NCBI GenBank assembly: GCA_021827245.1
Contig: JAKAWN010000023.1
Location: forward strand, 1-34,152
DNA: 34,152 bases
Source of the DNA: Acidobacteriota bacterium
Lineage (GTDB): Bacteria > Acidobacteriota > Terriglobia > UBA7540
Direction: 5' to 3'
The notes under the pieces were generated by a model. It saw only the letters and a program-made list of their open reading frames with translations. It did not search any database and was not told the DNA's origin. Within the stretch, counting starts at the first letter, position 1. The number at the start of each line of letters is the position of its first letter. The translations under genes were made by a program, and so were the position numbers. Below, piece by piece: positions 9,425-17,853 of the stretch.

Positions 9425-12282
9425 TGGCGCACCTCCGGACCATTTTGGCCGATGACCTGGAACCGGGTTGGATTTATCGCGTAGCCCACGTCGAAACTCA
9501 GCGGCCCGACGGGAGTCTTGTAAAGCAGCCCGGCTCCGACCGCGTGAACCGTATAGTCGAAATCGGTGGGCGAACTCTGCGACACCTTGAACAGGCGCAT
9601 TTTGCGAATCGTGGAATAGACGTTGCCCATATCATGGAAAAGAACTAACCCCAGGCGGTTCTGCGCGAATGAAAAGCGCAGCTCCAGCGAATTCAAGAAG
9701 AGAGCGTTGCCGCCGATCGGATAGCCGGTCTGCGGATCTCGCGGCCCGGCCTGGTTGACCGAGAATCCTCGATGTGAGTTACTCCCGCCCATAAAAAACC
9801 GCTCGGGCAGCGGAATTTCATGAGTCAATAATGTCTCCTTTTGTCCGTTCAGTTGCGTAACGGTCACCTGCATGAGGCCACCATACGGAGATTCGACAGC
9901 AAAGCGCGTATCTCGCGCAAAGACAAGATGCGGAGTAATGCGGTAATAAGTGGCGTTCTGGGAGGTAAAGCGCAGGAAATTTGACTGGGATCCCAGGCCC
10001 GACCAAGAGACGCCCGCATCAACCACGGTATACGAACCCCGAGTTGGATCGATCGGATTGTCCCGATGATCGTTCACGTAGCTCATGGCATACATGCCCA
10101 CCGTGGCGGGCAGGCTCGCCAGCGGGATCTGGTCCGGAGAGATTCGATTCGACAAGTCCAGCGCCTGAACATTCCGGAAAGAGTATCGTGCCGAAAGGAA
10201 AGTTGTCTCGCTCCACCGTTTTTCAAGAACGATGGAGGCCTCTTTGCGCCTCGCTGTAAAGGTCAGGACGTTCCGGCTGGAATCGACGTCGGCGTTGAAG
10301 CGGACGCTGATATCGCGCCGCGCCGGGAATTGCGGGACGAAATAGCTGACCTCGGCGCCTTTATCGAGGGTCGAGAGCCTGCCGCGAAAGCTCAAAATCT
10401 GGTTGCGCCCGCCAACATTGATGCGCGAGACATCGAGAGAAACCCTGGGGCTGGCTTTCAGTTGGCCTTGCGGTTCGTTGCTGCCCAGGCGCTGCACCTC
10501 GAGGCCTCCGCCATACCCCACCGTCCACCGGGGCGCTTCCTCCAGGCTGACCAGAACAGGCTTGTGGGTTTCCTGACTGTCCGGGTTCTGGGGAGCAACC
10601 TGGACCTGGTTGAAAAGGCCAAGATCGTAGAGCTTGCGCTGCGACTCGAGGAGGGCGCTCTCATTGAGCGGCTGATTGGGGTGGAATGTGATCTCGCGGC
10701 GGACAACTCCTTCCCTTGTGTGCTTATTGCCCAGCAGAACAACCCGCTCAATGATTTCCTGATTTCCGGGCTCGACCTCGTACTTTACATTCACAAGATG
10801 GTCTTTGTTTGCAGACGAACTGCTGGCGATGACCCTGGCATTTGAATAGCCTCGATTGGCAAAATAACGGAGAATTGAATCACGATCAGTTTGCTCATTC
10901 TGAGGCGAATAAAACTGGCCAGGTTTATTGGCCAGCCGTGACAACAGGATTTTTCGTTGTTCGGCGGTTACCCCTTGCAGGTCGACGTTTCCCACCATCG
11001 TCCGCACTCCTTCCTGGACATCGATCGTCACGAAAAGACGTTCAGGCTGATCGCGATAGTAATAGTTGAAATGCGGAATGATTTTGGCGTCCAGAAATCC
11101 CTGCGCCTGATAGACGGCCTTGATCGAATTGATGTCGTTGCTAAGCATCTTGCTGCTGAAGGCAGCGCTCTTAAAAGGGAACTGCGCAGGGTGGATTGTC
11201 ATGACTGAAGCGAGGCGAGTGTCGGATAGGTGAACGTTTCCTTTGAACTGATACCCTTGGAAGCTGCCTTTCCGGCCAAGTTTCACGCTGTAGGTGACTC
11301 GCAAGTGGCCGGCTTTCAGGTGTTCTACCGGCCCGACCGTGACGAAAGCCTGCAGGTAGCCCTCCTTCTGATAAAAATCGGCCAGCGCATCGCTTCCCCT
11401 TTCGAGGGAAGGCTGATCAATCACCCCGTCCTGATACAAGGGGAGAATATCCCGCAGCTTGCGGCGCGATATTTTCGCGCCGCGCACATGCACCTCGATT
11501 ACCGGGCCGGCATTACACTCGACATGAATGGTTTCCGTAACTGTCTTGGGGTCGAAGACCCGCTTCTCGATGATAGTATTTGCCTGCAGGTAGCCATGCT
11601 TCAGGTAGAAGTCGTGGAGCTTGTATAGGCCCTTTTCGATGTCGGACGAAGTGAGATGCTTGCCCGGACGCCAGTCGGCTACGGACAGCAATTTCGAGGC
11701 TGGGTAGGCTGGTTGGCCGGAAAAGACGACTTCATTCAGGAGAGCCTGCTGTCCGGGGATAATCGTCAGCAGGATATCAGCTTCCTGGGTTGCAGGATTG
11801 CGCACAATCTTGTTTTGAATCTTGGATTGATAAAATCCATTGTCATGAAGGACGCCCTGAATGTTTTGCTCTGCCGCCGCAAGTTCATCTGTATAGAGCG
11901 GATTGCCCAAAGGCAGCCTGGCGGCGGCTACGAGAGTGCTGGAATCAATTGGCTTGGGCGTTCCTGTGACGCGGACAAGCCCGATAAAGTACCTGGCTTT
12001 GCCGACAAAGGTCAGGGCGACGCCGCCGGCCACCGGCTCCCCTTCAGCCTGAAGATCGGCAAAGCGACCGGTTGCATAAAGTCTTTTCAGGCTTTCATTC
12101 ACTTTCCTGGGGTCGAGCGGTTCGCCGACTTGCTGGACGATTTCCTTTTTGAACTGGTAAAGATGGAGTTCAGCGTCGGTCTTCAAGTTGATACGAACGA
12201 CTGTCTGCCCCCACTCTGGAGGAGTGGCAAAGCTGCGTTGCGGCCAGCAGAGCCACAGAGTGGCCGTCAACAAAACCAGCAC
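9379..12282 (-). CDS. BamA/TamA-family (Omp85) outer-membrane assembly protein with seven POTRA domains
   Basis: A 967-residue protein. By eye, seven POTRA modules can be laid out at about 27-95, 98-177, 181-260, 261-337, 340-425, 428-507 and 509-583, each with a Gly-aromatic turn such as NGFY, HGYL, EGYL, QGFL or RGYS. A 16-stranded barrel domain (about 585-967) follows, with the lid motif HRGF at 837-840 and a terminal Phe. E. coli BamA has five POTRAs and TamA three. The first ordinary start is GTG at 12282, but it gives a signal peptide with no basic n-region and no visible ribosome-binding site. The frame is open upstream to 12402 and encodes basic residues (RKKRP). It heads an operon with the SurA-like gene and tamB. 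Confidence 0.9.
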   Translation of the reverse strand: MLVLLTATLWLCWPQRSFATPPEWGQTVVRINLKTDAELHLYQFKKEIVQQVGEPLDPRKVNESLKRLYATGRFADLQAEGEPVAGGVALTFVGKARYFIGLVRVTGTPKPIDSSTLVAAARLPLGNPLYTDELAAAEQNIQGVLHDNGFYQSKIQNKIVRNPATQEADILLTIIPGQQALLNEVVFSGQPAYPASKLLSVADWRPGKHLTSSDIEKGLYKLHDFYLKHGYLQANTIIEKRVFDPKTVTETIHVECNAGPVIEVHVRGAKISRRKLRDILPLYQDGVIDQPSLERGSDALADFYQKEGYLQAFVTVGPVEHLKAGHLRVTYSVKLGRKGSFQGYQFKGNVHLSDTRLASVMTIHPAQFPFKSAAFSSKMLSNDINSIKAVYQAQGFLDAKIIPHFNYYYRDQPERLFVTIDVQEGVRTMVGNVDLQGVTAEQRKILLSRLANKPGQFYSPQNEQTDRDSILRYFANRGYSNARVIASSSSANKDHLVNVKYEVEPGNQEIIERVVLLGNKHTREGVVRREITFHPNQPLNESALLESQRKLYDLGLFNQVQVAPQNPDSQETHKPVLVSLEEAPRWTVGYGGGLEVQRLGSNEPQGQLKASPRVSLDVSRINVGGRNQILSFRGRLSTLDKGAEVSYFVPQFPARRDISVRFNADVDSSRNVLTFTARRKEASIVLEKRWSETTFLSARYSFRNVQALDLSNRISPDQIPLASLPATVGMYAMSYVNDHRDNPIDPTRGSYTVVDAGVSWSGLGSQSNFLRFTSQNATYYRITPHLVFARDTRFAVESPYGGLMQVTVTQLNGQKETLLTHEIPLPERFFMGGSNSHRGFSVNQAGPRDPQTGYPIGGNALFLNSLELRFSFAQNRLGLVLFHDMGNVYSTIRKMRLFKVSQSSPTDFDYTVHAVGAGLLYKTPVGPLSFDVGYAINPTRFQVIGQNGPEVRQLSHVNYFLSIGQSF
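9431..9436 (-). promoter_or_regulatory. ribosome-binding site that fixes the ATT start of the SurA-like gene
   Basis: GGAGGT on the minus strand lies six bases before the ATT at 9424-9422, inside the last codons of the Omp85 gene. No ATG, GTG or TTG in the SurA-like frame lies at a usable distance. An ATG in another frame nearby meets a stop after ten codons. Confidence 0.5.
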
Positions 12283-12619
12283 GCTGACACTTTTGAAAAA
12301 TTGGAGGCTACACTGATGGTTTACCGGGCGCTTCTTTCTTGCGTCCGCGTTCCGCGCCGTGCAAGAGTGCCTGCTGCAAAACCCTTTCCAAGAGATCGGT
12401 CTTCACTCCCGAACGATTTCTGGTCCTTGCACCACAATTTTATTATATCTTCCATTCCGCGAGCCGTCGAAAGAAGGCGGATTGCGTGTGAAAAACTTCG
12501 TCGCGAAGGCAACCAGGATTCCTGCCGGGCTCTCGCCCTTACTATACTGGCTGCTCGTCGAAAAGCAATGGAATCGTGAATCTTCAGGCACGGCGTGCTT
12601 CCGTCCGGTCAAGATCTGG
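12283..12619. other. leader region of the Omp85 operon, with in-frame upstream extension
   Basis: This separates the PIG-L stop from the Omp85 start. From 12402 down to 12283 the Omp85 reading frame stays open after a TGA at 12403-12405. It reads a plausible basic n-region (RKKRPVNHQCSLQFFKSVS) directly ahead of the hydrophobic core, but contains no ATG, GTG or TTG. A promoter-like pair lies at 12442-12470. The remainder, 12471-12619, shows nothing else I can name. Confidence 0.5.
12442..12470 (-). promoter_or_regulatory. putative sigma-70-type promoter of the Omp85 operon
   Basis: On the minus strand, TCGACG (4 of 6) is separated by 17 bases from a perfect TATAAT at 12447-12442. It faces the Omp85 gene and would start the transcript near 12435, upstream of all candidate translation starts. 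Confidence 0.45.
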
Positions 12620-13384
12620 TCATCGGACCGATGGCCCAAGCAGTTCTTTGAGCAGGTTAGTGGCGGGGAATCCCTGTCCGAGGTGCTGGCGGAATCCTTC
12701 AGCCCAGCGAAAACCGGCGCGCTTTCCCGCCTCGCGAGCCATCTTTCGCATGGTTTGGATTGTTTCAGGAATGCCCTGCTGGGTCTTGAGCCAGACCTGC
12801 TGGCTCTCGTGGCAGGATAGCATTTCTTCCTTGCGCTTGAGGGTGGCGCCAATATCGACGGCGAGGCTTGACTCGATTTTGTTTCCCAGAATGTCGCGCC
12901 TTCCAAAAGCGTCGGCGTAATAGAGATGCGGGACGCCCCGGAGTGGCGGCGCCGGGTGCCGTGCACCGGTCCTGTAATTGGGAGCTAGCGCTCCAAAACA
13001 GGCGCTTTGGCACAAACGGCTCACTGTCTCGTGATCAATCATGTAGTCAACCGGCGAATGCGTCAGCACCAGCGAAGGGCGCGTTTGCCGGACCAGTTCC
13101 ATCACTTTGTTCAGGTGCGGGCGGTCGTAAAAGATTAGAAGGTCCCTGCTCTTCAGGCAATGAAAGCGGGCCCCGATCGTGCGGGCAGCCCGCGATGCTT
13201 CCTGCTGCCGCAGCGCCGCTATTTTCCCCGCAGGAAGAGTTGTGCTTCCGCAGTCCCCGGCTGACAGCGTTGCGATGTGGATTTCGGCGCCGAGCCCGGC
13301 AATACGTGCCAGCGTCCCCGCACAAAGGAATTCAGCATCGTCGGGGTGGGCAAACAGCGCCAGGACATTGATGAGATTGGGCAT
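12620..13384 (-). CDS. PIG-L / LmbE-family N-acetylglucosaminyl deacetylase
   Basis: A 254-residue protein. The zinc motif AHPDDAE at residues 12-18 and the later HSPVDYMIDHE segment are diagnostic of the PIG-L fold, which removes acetyl groups from N-acetylglucosamine-type sugars. No signal peptide is seen, so it is probably cytoplasmic. The ATG at 13384 places the motif at the usual distance from the N-terminus; an AAGGAG lies ten bases upstream. An in-frame start 18 codons earlier would add an unlikely Cys-rich tail. It is the last gene of a minus-strand cluster, 82 bases after the DUF2911 gene. The substrate cannot be inferred; a BshB-like role is possible but unsupported by neighbours. 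Confidence 0.85.
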   Translation of the reverse strand: MPNLINVLALFAHPDDAEFLCAGTLARIAGLGAEIHIATLSAGDCGSTTLPAGKIAALRQQEASRAARTIGARFHCLKSRDLLIFYDRPHLNKVMELVRQTRPSLVLTHSPVDYMIDHETVSRLCQSACFGALAPNYRTGARHPAPPLRGVPHLYYADAFGRRDILGNKIESSLAVDIGATLKRKEEMLSCHESQQVWLKTQQGIPETIQTMRKMAREAGKRAGFRWAEGFRQHLGQGFPATNLLKELLGPSVR

Positions 13385-13466
13385 TATGCGGGGGCTCCTT
13401 TTTTCTTGCAGGCAGACACACGGATGCTCTGCCGGCAATCAAATAGCTTTTGATTCGCCGCAGCGA

Positions 13467-13985
13467 CTACTCCGCCAGGTTGAAAGAAGCGACCAAACGA
13501 GACGTACCCCAGGCAACTTCAATATCACCCTGGTTCTGACGGCCGGTAAGCTTGATGGTCATCTGCTCGACCGAATCGTGACCCTTTTCAACTGTCATGG
13601 GCGCTTCCGCGATTTTTGCGCCGGGCTCATATTCGTTGGCGGCCTTATCTGAGACCAGCAGGGTCCAGTTCCCGGGCTCAGTCATTCGGGCCAGCAGTAT
13701 GTGTTTTCCTTTGTGTACTCGCGTCTTCCCGAAAAGCAGATCGTGGTCAGTATCGATGGTGGTAGGCGCGTTTGCCCCAAGACGCCATATCTGGCCGGGC
13801 TTGATCATTTCTAAAGGGTTGCGTCCCTTGAGCATGGGACGGCCATAGTCAATAGAAACATGGGCTGGGCCGACGGTTGCCTCGGCTTTACCCCGGTTGT
13901 TTCCTTGCGCGAGGAGAACGGCTGTTCCCAGGCCGAACAGCGCGATGGTGGAAAGGCTGAGGCCGGTGCGTGTGAGGCGCTTCAT
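13467..13985 (-). CDS. exported DUF2911-family protein
   Basis: A 172-residue protein. The ATG at 13985 follows AAGGAGGG eight bases upstream and starts a signal peptide (KRLTRTGLSLSTIALFGLGTAVLLAQ). The body has the DUF2911 pattern: an early VSIDYGRPMLKGR, then IWRLGANAPTTIDTDHDL, FGKTRVHKGKH, and later NWTLLVSDK. The fold is probably a beta sandwich. The function of DUF2911 is not established. The gene sits 61 bases after the TlpA-like gene and is probably in the same transcript. Confidence 0.85.
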   Translation of the reverse strand: MKRLTRTGLSLSTIALFGLGTAVLLAQGNNRGKAEATVGPAHVSIDYGRPMLKGRNPLEMIKPGQIWRLGANAPTTIDTDHDLLFGKTRVHKGKHILLARMTEPGNWTLLVSDKAANEYEPGAKIAEAPMTVEKGHDSVEQMTIKLTGRQNQGDIEVAWGTSRLVASFNLAE

Positions 13986-14046
13986 CGTTGTACCCTCCTT
14001 CAATCACGTTTTTCAGGTTCCTTGATGAAGACCTGTTGAGGTTAGA

Positions 14047-14970
14047 TTACCGCTTTTCGGATGATTCAGCTATGGCCTTCGAAATCGCCTCCCGAAGCGT
14101 GGCCAGGCTGGTGAACCCTACCCAATGGCCGGCGATCACACCCCGCCGGTTGATGAGGAAGAGAGTGGGATAGATCGAGATGCCGCCATACGCCTGGTTG
14201 CTCGCCTGAGTCCAGCTAACGATGGGGAAGGAAATTCCTTCTTGCCTCGCATATTGGCGGCGGGCTTCCTTGCTGACGCCCAGCCCGAGCAAGTCGTCGG
14301 CATTAGCCCCGATGACCTCAAAATCCTTCGCTTTATATTCGCGCTGAAGCTGGACGAGAGCCGGCGCCTCTTTCATGCAGGGCGGGCAGCCGGTGAACCA
14401 GACGTAGAGGAGGATGACCTTCCCGCTGAGTCCAGCAGAGGTGAGGTGGCCGCCGCTGGCGCCCACCAGGTCGAAGGCCGGAGCCTCTCGTCCTTCCCAC
14501 CCCGCGAGCTTATGAGTGGCCGCCTGCGCGAATTGAGGGTCATTGCGGATCATTTCGACGTTGACTTTGGTGATTTCGCGGGTCTTCGGATCCTGGGTGA
14601 TGAATTTCGGCACACGAGGATCTGTTTCCATTACGCGAAGCAGCGTATCGGCTTCTTCCGGGTTGTCAAGGGCAAACTGTTCGGCAATCGTTTTCAGGCT
14701 CGGCGGCTTCGAGAACCGCTGCTGATATTGCACGATAAACATCGGAATCCGGAAGAAATCTTTGTAAAGCTTGTTCAGGGCTGCGTGGTCTTCCGGCGTG
14801 GTGAAGACGGTGTTGTACAACTCCGTGATTTTGACCGGCTGGCCGGCTTTCAGATGCGCACGGATATATTTCAGGATCTTTGCTTGAGCGCTCGATTGCG
14901 CAAACAGGCAGCCAATACTAAGGCTAAAGAGTGCGACCGAAATCAGAATGGACCGAAGTGGCCGTTTCAA
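14047..14970 (-). CDS. exported TlpA-like thioredoxin-fold protein
   Basis: A 307-residue protein. A signal peptide (about 1-25) is followed by a helical region of roughly 130 residues that I cannot assign. A redoxin/TlpA domain runs from about residue 160 and has the active-site motif WFTGCPPCMKE (Cys195, Cys198). A cis-Pro region, GISIYPTLFLI, follows. Such proteins reduce or exchange disulfides outside the cytoplasm. The start is TTG at 14970, overlapping the TGA of the upstream esterase gene (TTGA), with AGGTG just before it, which indicates translational coupling. The N-terminal extension is longer than in ordinary TlpA/ResA proteins and may bind a partner. Confidence 0.85.
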   Translation of the reverse strand: MKRPLRSILISVALFSLSIGCLFAQSSAQAKILKYIRAHLKAGQPVKITELYNTVFTTPEDHAALNKLYKDFFRIPMFIVQYQQRFSKPPSLKTIAEQFALDNPEEADTLLRVMETDPRVPKFITQDPKTREITKVNVEMIRNDPQFAQAATHKLAGWEGREAPAFDLVGASGGHLTSAGLSGKVILLYVWFTGCPPCMKEAPALVQLQREYKAKDFEVIGANADDLLGLGVSKEARRQYARQEGISFPIVSWTQASNQAYGGISIYPTLFLINRRGVIAGHWVGFTSLATLREAISKAIAESSEKR

Positions 14971-15956
14971 TGTTCACCTGCCTCGGCTGAAGCCGAAACA
15001 TTTGAGCTTTCTTCAGCTTTCTTGAACCAGTGCCACTGGTATTCCAGAGAAAAATTCATGTACTTGTCGAGAAAAGGCCATCCATGGCCACCTGGCCGCA
15101 AGGCATACACGTGCGGGTAGTTCTCCTTGTTGAGGATCTCATCCAGAATGGCCGCACCCTTTTCAAATCCATAACGGTCATGGGTGCCGGCATCGAAATA
15201 AATTCTCAGGCCCTGAAATTTTGCGGGATTTCTGGCAAGCGTAAGCGGGCTGTTTTCCTCCCAGTAAGCCTGGCTGAGCGGTGACCCAAATGCGTGGCTC
15301 AGGATGCGCGCGTAAAAGCCCCATCGGCCCGTTGTGGGAATGGGATTAGGAAAGTCCGTCAGCAGCACCGCGCTGTGGGCGGTGACGGTTCCAAACAGGT
15401 CCGGATGACTCATCGCAAGATGCAGTGCGCCGTAGCCGCCCATGGAGAGCCCGCTAATCCCCCGTGCTTCCCTGGTTGGAATGGTTCTATAGTGATTGTC
15501 GATATAAGGTATGAACTCCTGGATGAAGAAGTCTTCATAGGGGTCCTTGCCGTCTTTCGCGTTGACATAGAACGTGTCGCGAGCATCCGGCATAACAACC
15601 AGCATCTGGCCAATCTTCCCCTCGGCGGTCAGCTTATCAAATATCGCCTTGCCGCCACGATCAACCCATCGATGGTCATTGTCGAACAGCCCGTGGAGGA
15701 AATAGAGCGTGGGGTAACGTTTAGGTGCAGACGATGCATAGTCAGCCGGGAGATCAATGCAATAACCCACCGGCCGGTTCAGGATTTTGCTGGGGACGGA
15801 ACTACACTGGACGATGCTTGGCGCGGTGGCGGCGAGCAGTTTGTTGCCGCTTCCCGGGATCCAAGAAAGGATAACGACTCCCACTGCACACACGATGAGG
15901 CAGTGCACGCGGGAACTGTTCGAACCACGGTTCTCGACAAAAGAGGGTTTTTTCAT
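14967..15956 (-). CDS. exported esterase (alpha/beta hydrolase, esterase D type)
   Basis: A 329-residue protein. An N-terminal basic stretch and hydrophobic segment (about 17-44) suggest a signal peptide or anchor. The alpha/beta-hydrolase core has the oxyanion-region FLHGLFDNDHRW, the nucleophile elbow GLSMGG (Ser171), an acid in DAGTHD (Asp255 or Asp260) and the histidine in GGHGW (His291). This is the putative esterase family that includes esterase D and mycolyltransferase-like enzymes. The substrate is unknown. The start lies six bases after the stop of the Lys/Ala-rich gene, and its stop overlaps the TlpA-like start. Confidence 0.88.
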   Translation of the reverse strand: MKKPSFVENRGSNSSRVHCLIVCAVGVVILSWIPGSGNKLLAATAPSIVQCSSVPSKILNRPVGYCIDLPADYASSAPKRYPTLYFLHGLFDNDHRWVDRGGKAIFDKLTAEGKIGQMLVVMPDARDTFYVNAKDGKDPYEDFFIQEFIPYIDNHYRTIPTREARGISGLSMGGYGALHLAMSHPDLFGTVTAHSAVLLTDFPNPIPTTGRWGFYARILSHAFGSPLSQAYWEENSPLTLARNPAKFQGLRIYFDAGTHDRYGFEKGAAILDEILNKENYPHVYALRPGGHGWPFLDKYMNFSLEYQWHWFKKAEESSNVSASAEAGEH

Positions 15957-15962
15957 TGGTTG

Positions 15963-16502
15963 CTAATGAGGGGCAGGCGTGCTTGCTTGGGTGTGCTGGC
16001 CTTCCACATAGACACTGAATTTGCCATTGCCCGAACTGGCCCCAACGGCGCCACCCTCTCCGGTCGCCCGACCAAAGGCCGAAGCCGTTGCCCCATACGC
16101 GCTTCCATGGATGTTTTTCAGCACAGATTTCTTCTGGCTCTTTGCCTGGGAAGTCCCCTTGGAAGAATCCCGCGCGAACGAACCGTCGACCGCGTGGAAC
16201 TCAATAACAGCCCCATCTGCTTCCGGCCTGGCTCCCCTCAGAATTGATGTTCCTGCCCTTGTCTTGGTTTTCTCCGCTTTGGCGCTTGCTTCTTCGGCTG
16301 CCTTTCGGGCTGCTTCAGAGGTGCTGACTAATGTCAGCGACTGAAGCGACAGCTTGTTCGGAGCTTTCGCGGCCTTCAGCCTCGCCGGAGCGGAGAGTTT
16401 AGAATTAGAGGTTTTCTTTTTTACTTGTCCTGCAAAGGCAACAGGCAAGAAAAGGAACAAAGTCACGACAAGCGCGATAATGTGCCGGGGCGTTTTGCAC
16501 AT
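15963..16502 (-). CDS. Lys/Ala-rich exported hypothetical protein
   Basis: A 179-residue protein with a good signal peptide at its N-terminus (MCKTPRHIIALVVTLFLFLPVAFAG). The mature part is low in complexity, rich in Lys, Ala, Ser and Gly. It has a helical charged stretch (AARKAAEEASAKAEKTK), then a Gly/Ala-rich tail. I recognise no domain. The open frame extends upstream to 16763, but that part overlaps the preceding gene and lacks protein-like character, so I place the start at 16502. It is transcribed with the esterase gene six bases downstream. Confidence 0.65.
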   Translation of the reverse strand: MCKTPRHIIALVVTLFLFLPVAFAGQVKKKTSNSKLSAPARLKAAKAPNKLSLQSLTLVSTSEAARKAAEEASAKAEKTKTRAGTSILRGARPEADGAVIEFHAVDGSFARDSSKGTSQAKSQKKSVLKNIHGSAYGATASAFGRATGEGGAVGASSGNGKFSVYVEGQHTQASTPAPH

Positions 16503-16551
16503 GCCTCTTTCCCACGCATTGTTACCATTCTGCCCGGGATAGAGTGCAGAG

Positions 16552-17853
16552 TCAAGACGCGCGAGCTTTTCCAGCGGAACTATCGAAAGGCGACGCAAGA
16601 TTATCCTCACTGTCAAAACGCGGAGAGAACTCCTCGGGCAACATGCGCCAGCCGGCAGGCGTTTTCGCTTCTCGCGCGAATGTTGTGGAAACAGCAACGC
16701 GGTTGAGTGCAAGCGTGTTTTGAATCCAGATGATACGCTGCTCCGTGGGTTCGGGACTGCCAAGGGTACCCAGGACGCAGTCGAGCGCCTCGCGATCGGA
16801 CGGCAGGTACATGGGCACGCGAGCCATAATCGGGTTGAGCGCGGTTCGGGCGTTCATGTATACCTTCGCAAGATCGATCTTGCGGTAAAAACGCTCATGG
16901 ATGGCGTCCGCCAGGCCGACACCAACGCCGTTCCCGTCGCTTTCGGCCGTCAGGTCGCGCACGTAAATCAGTCCGATTTCAGGCGCTTCAGGCGGTTGCG
17001 GACTTACTCCCCGGCCGACAACCTTTGTGTCCATGCCCGTTCCGCTGATGTTCTTTCCCATTTCGTCCACCACCAGCACGTGGCATTTCGGAAAAGGCAG
17101 CCGTGGAACCAGGCTTTTTGCAACGGGCAAAGTCGCCTCCTCCATGGCCGCAATCCCCTCGGGCAGCACCGCGCGCACAATCGCAATCTGATGCATTTCG
17201 TTTTCGGCAACGGCGAGGCCGCAAAGAATCTTTCGCGTGGAGAGCGTGACCGCGGAGATCGCCCGGATGGCCCGCTCATAGCCAATTTTCCGGCTCCATC
17301 GATGAGTTTCGCTTGCTCCGTCACGCTTGCCCAAACCCACGGCTATCATCTTCAGCAGGCCGCTCTCGATGCTTCCGCTGAAGCCGGTGTGCGGCTTGAT
17401 TCGATTCAGCACCAGGATGCTGTCTGCTTCCCATGCGTTCCGGTCCAGGTGGACCTGCATCCCTTCGGGCGTTTCGCCCACGCGCACGGTGGCCATGTCG
17501 GATTTGATTTCTGCACCGACAAATTCCGGAATTACGCCGTACTCTTCAAGAATCAACCGCTGGCCTTCTGCGGTGGCTCCGCCGTGGCTGCCCATGGCCG
17601 GAACGACAAAGGGATTGGCGCCGCTGGCCTTCAGCCAGTCGCAGGCCGTCTTGACGATCTCCTTCAGATTGGCAATGCCGCGGCTTCCTGCGGTCACCGC
17701 AATGCGGCGGCCGGCGAGGCGTTCGCGCGGAATCGCGAGACCCGTGAGCGCCTGGCGTATCTCGTTCTCGATGTCTGGCAACCCGGGCATGGTGGGCGAA
17801 GTCCGTTCGAGAATTCTGAAATTACCAATAGGAATATGACCGTTGCTTGACAT
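16552..17853 (-). CDS. LarA-like DUF2088 (lactate racemase domain) protein
   Basis: A 433-residue protein. The N-terminal half reads like the DUF2088/LarA family: a glycine-rich AVTAGSRG segment, SHGGATAEGQ, and NRIKPHTGFSGSIESGLLKMIAVGLGKRDG. LarA is a nickel-pincer-dependent lactate racemase; family relatives act on other 2-hydroxyacids or are uncharacterised, and I see no larB, larC or larE genes nearby to supply the cofactor. No signal peptide is present. The start at 17853 follows GGAGA seven bases upstream. It is the first gene of the minus-strand cluster, 49 bases before the Lys/Ala-rich gene. Confidence 0.82.
   Translation of the reverse strand: MSSNGHIPIGNFRILERTSPTMPGLPDIENEIRQALTGLAIPRERLAGRRIAVTAGSRGIANLKEIVKTACDWLKASGANPFVVPAMGSHGGATAEGQRLILEEYGVIPEFVGAEIKSDMATVRVGETPEGMQVHLDRNAWEADSILVLNRIKPHTGFSGSIESGLLKMIAVGLGKRDGASETHRWSRKIGYERAIRAISAVTLSTRKILCGLAVAENEMHQIAIVRAVLPEGIAAMEEATLPVAKSLVPRLPFPKCHVLVVDEMGKNISGTGMDTKVVGRGVSPQPPEAPEIGLIYVRDLTAESDGNGVGVGLADAIHERFYRKIDLAKVYMNARTALNPIMARVPMYLPSDREALDCVLGTLGSPEPTEQRIIWIQNTLALNRVAVSTTFAREAKTPAGWRMLPEEFSPRFDSEDNLASPFDSSAGKARAS

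Noticed and set aside
16720..17850. 376-codon open frame antisense to the LarA-like gene
   Set aside because: It is a shadow of the DUF2088 gene, with low-complexity, His/Arg-rich translation and no start signals.
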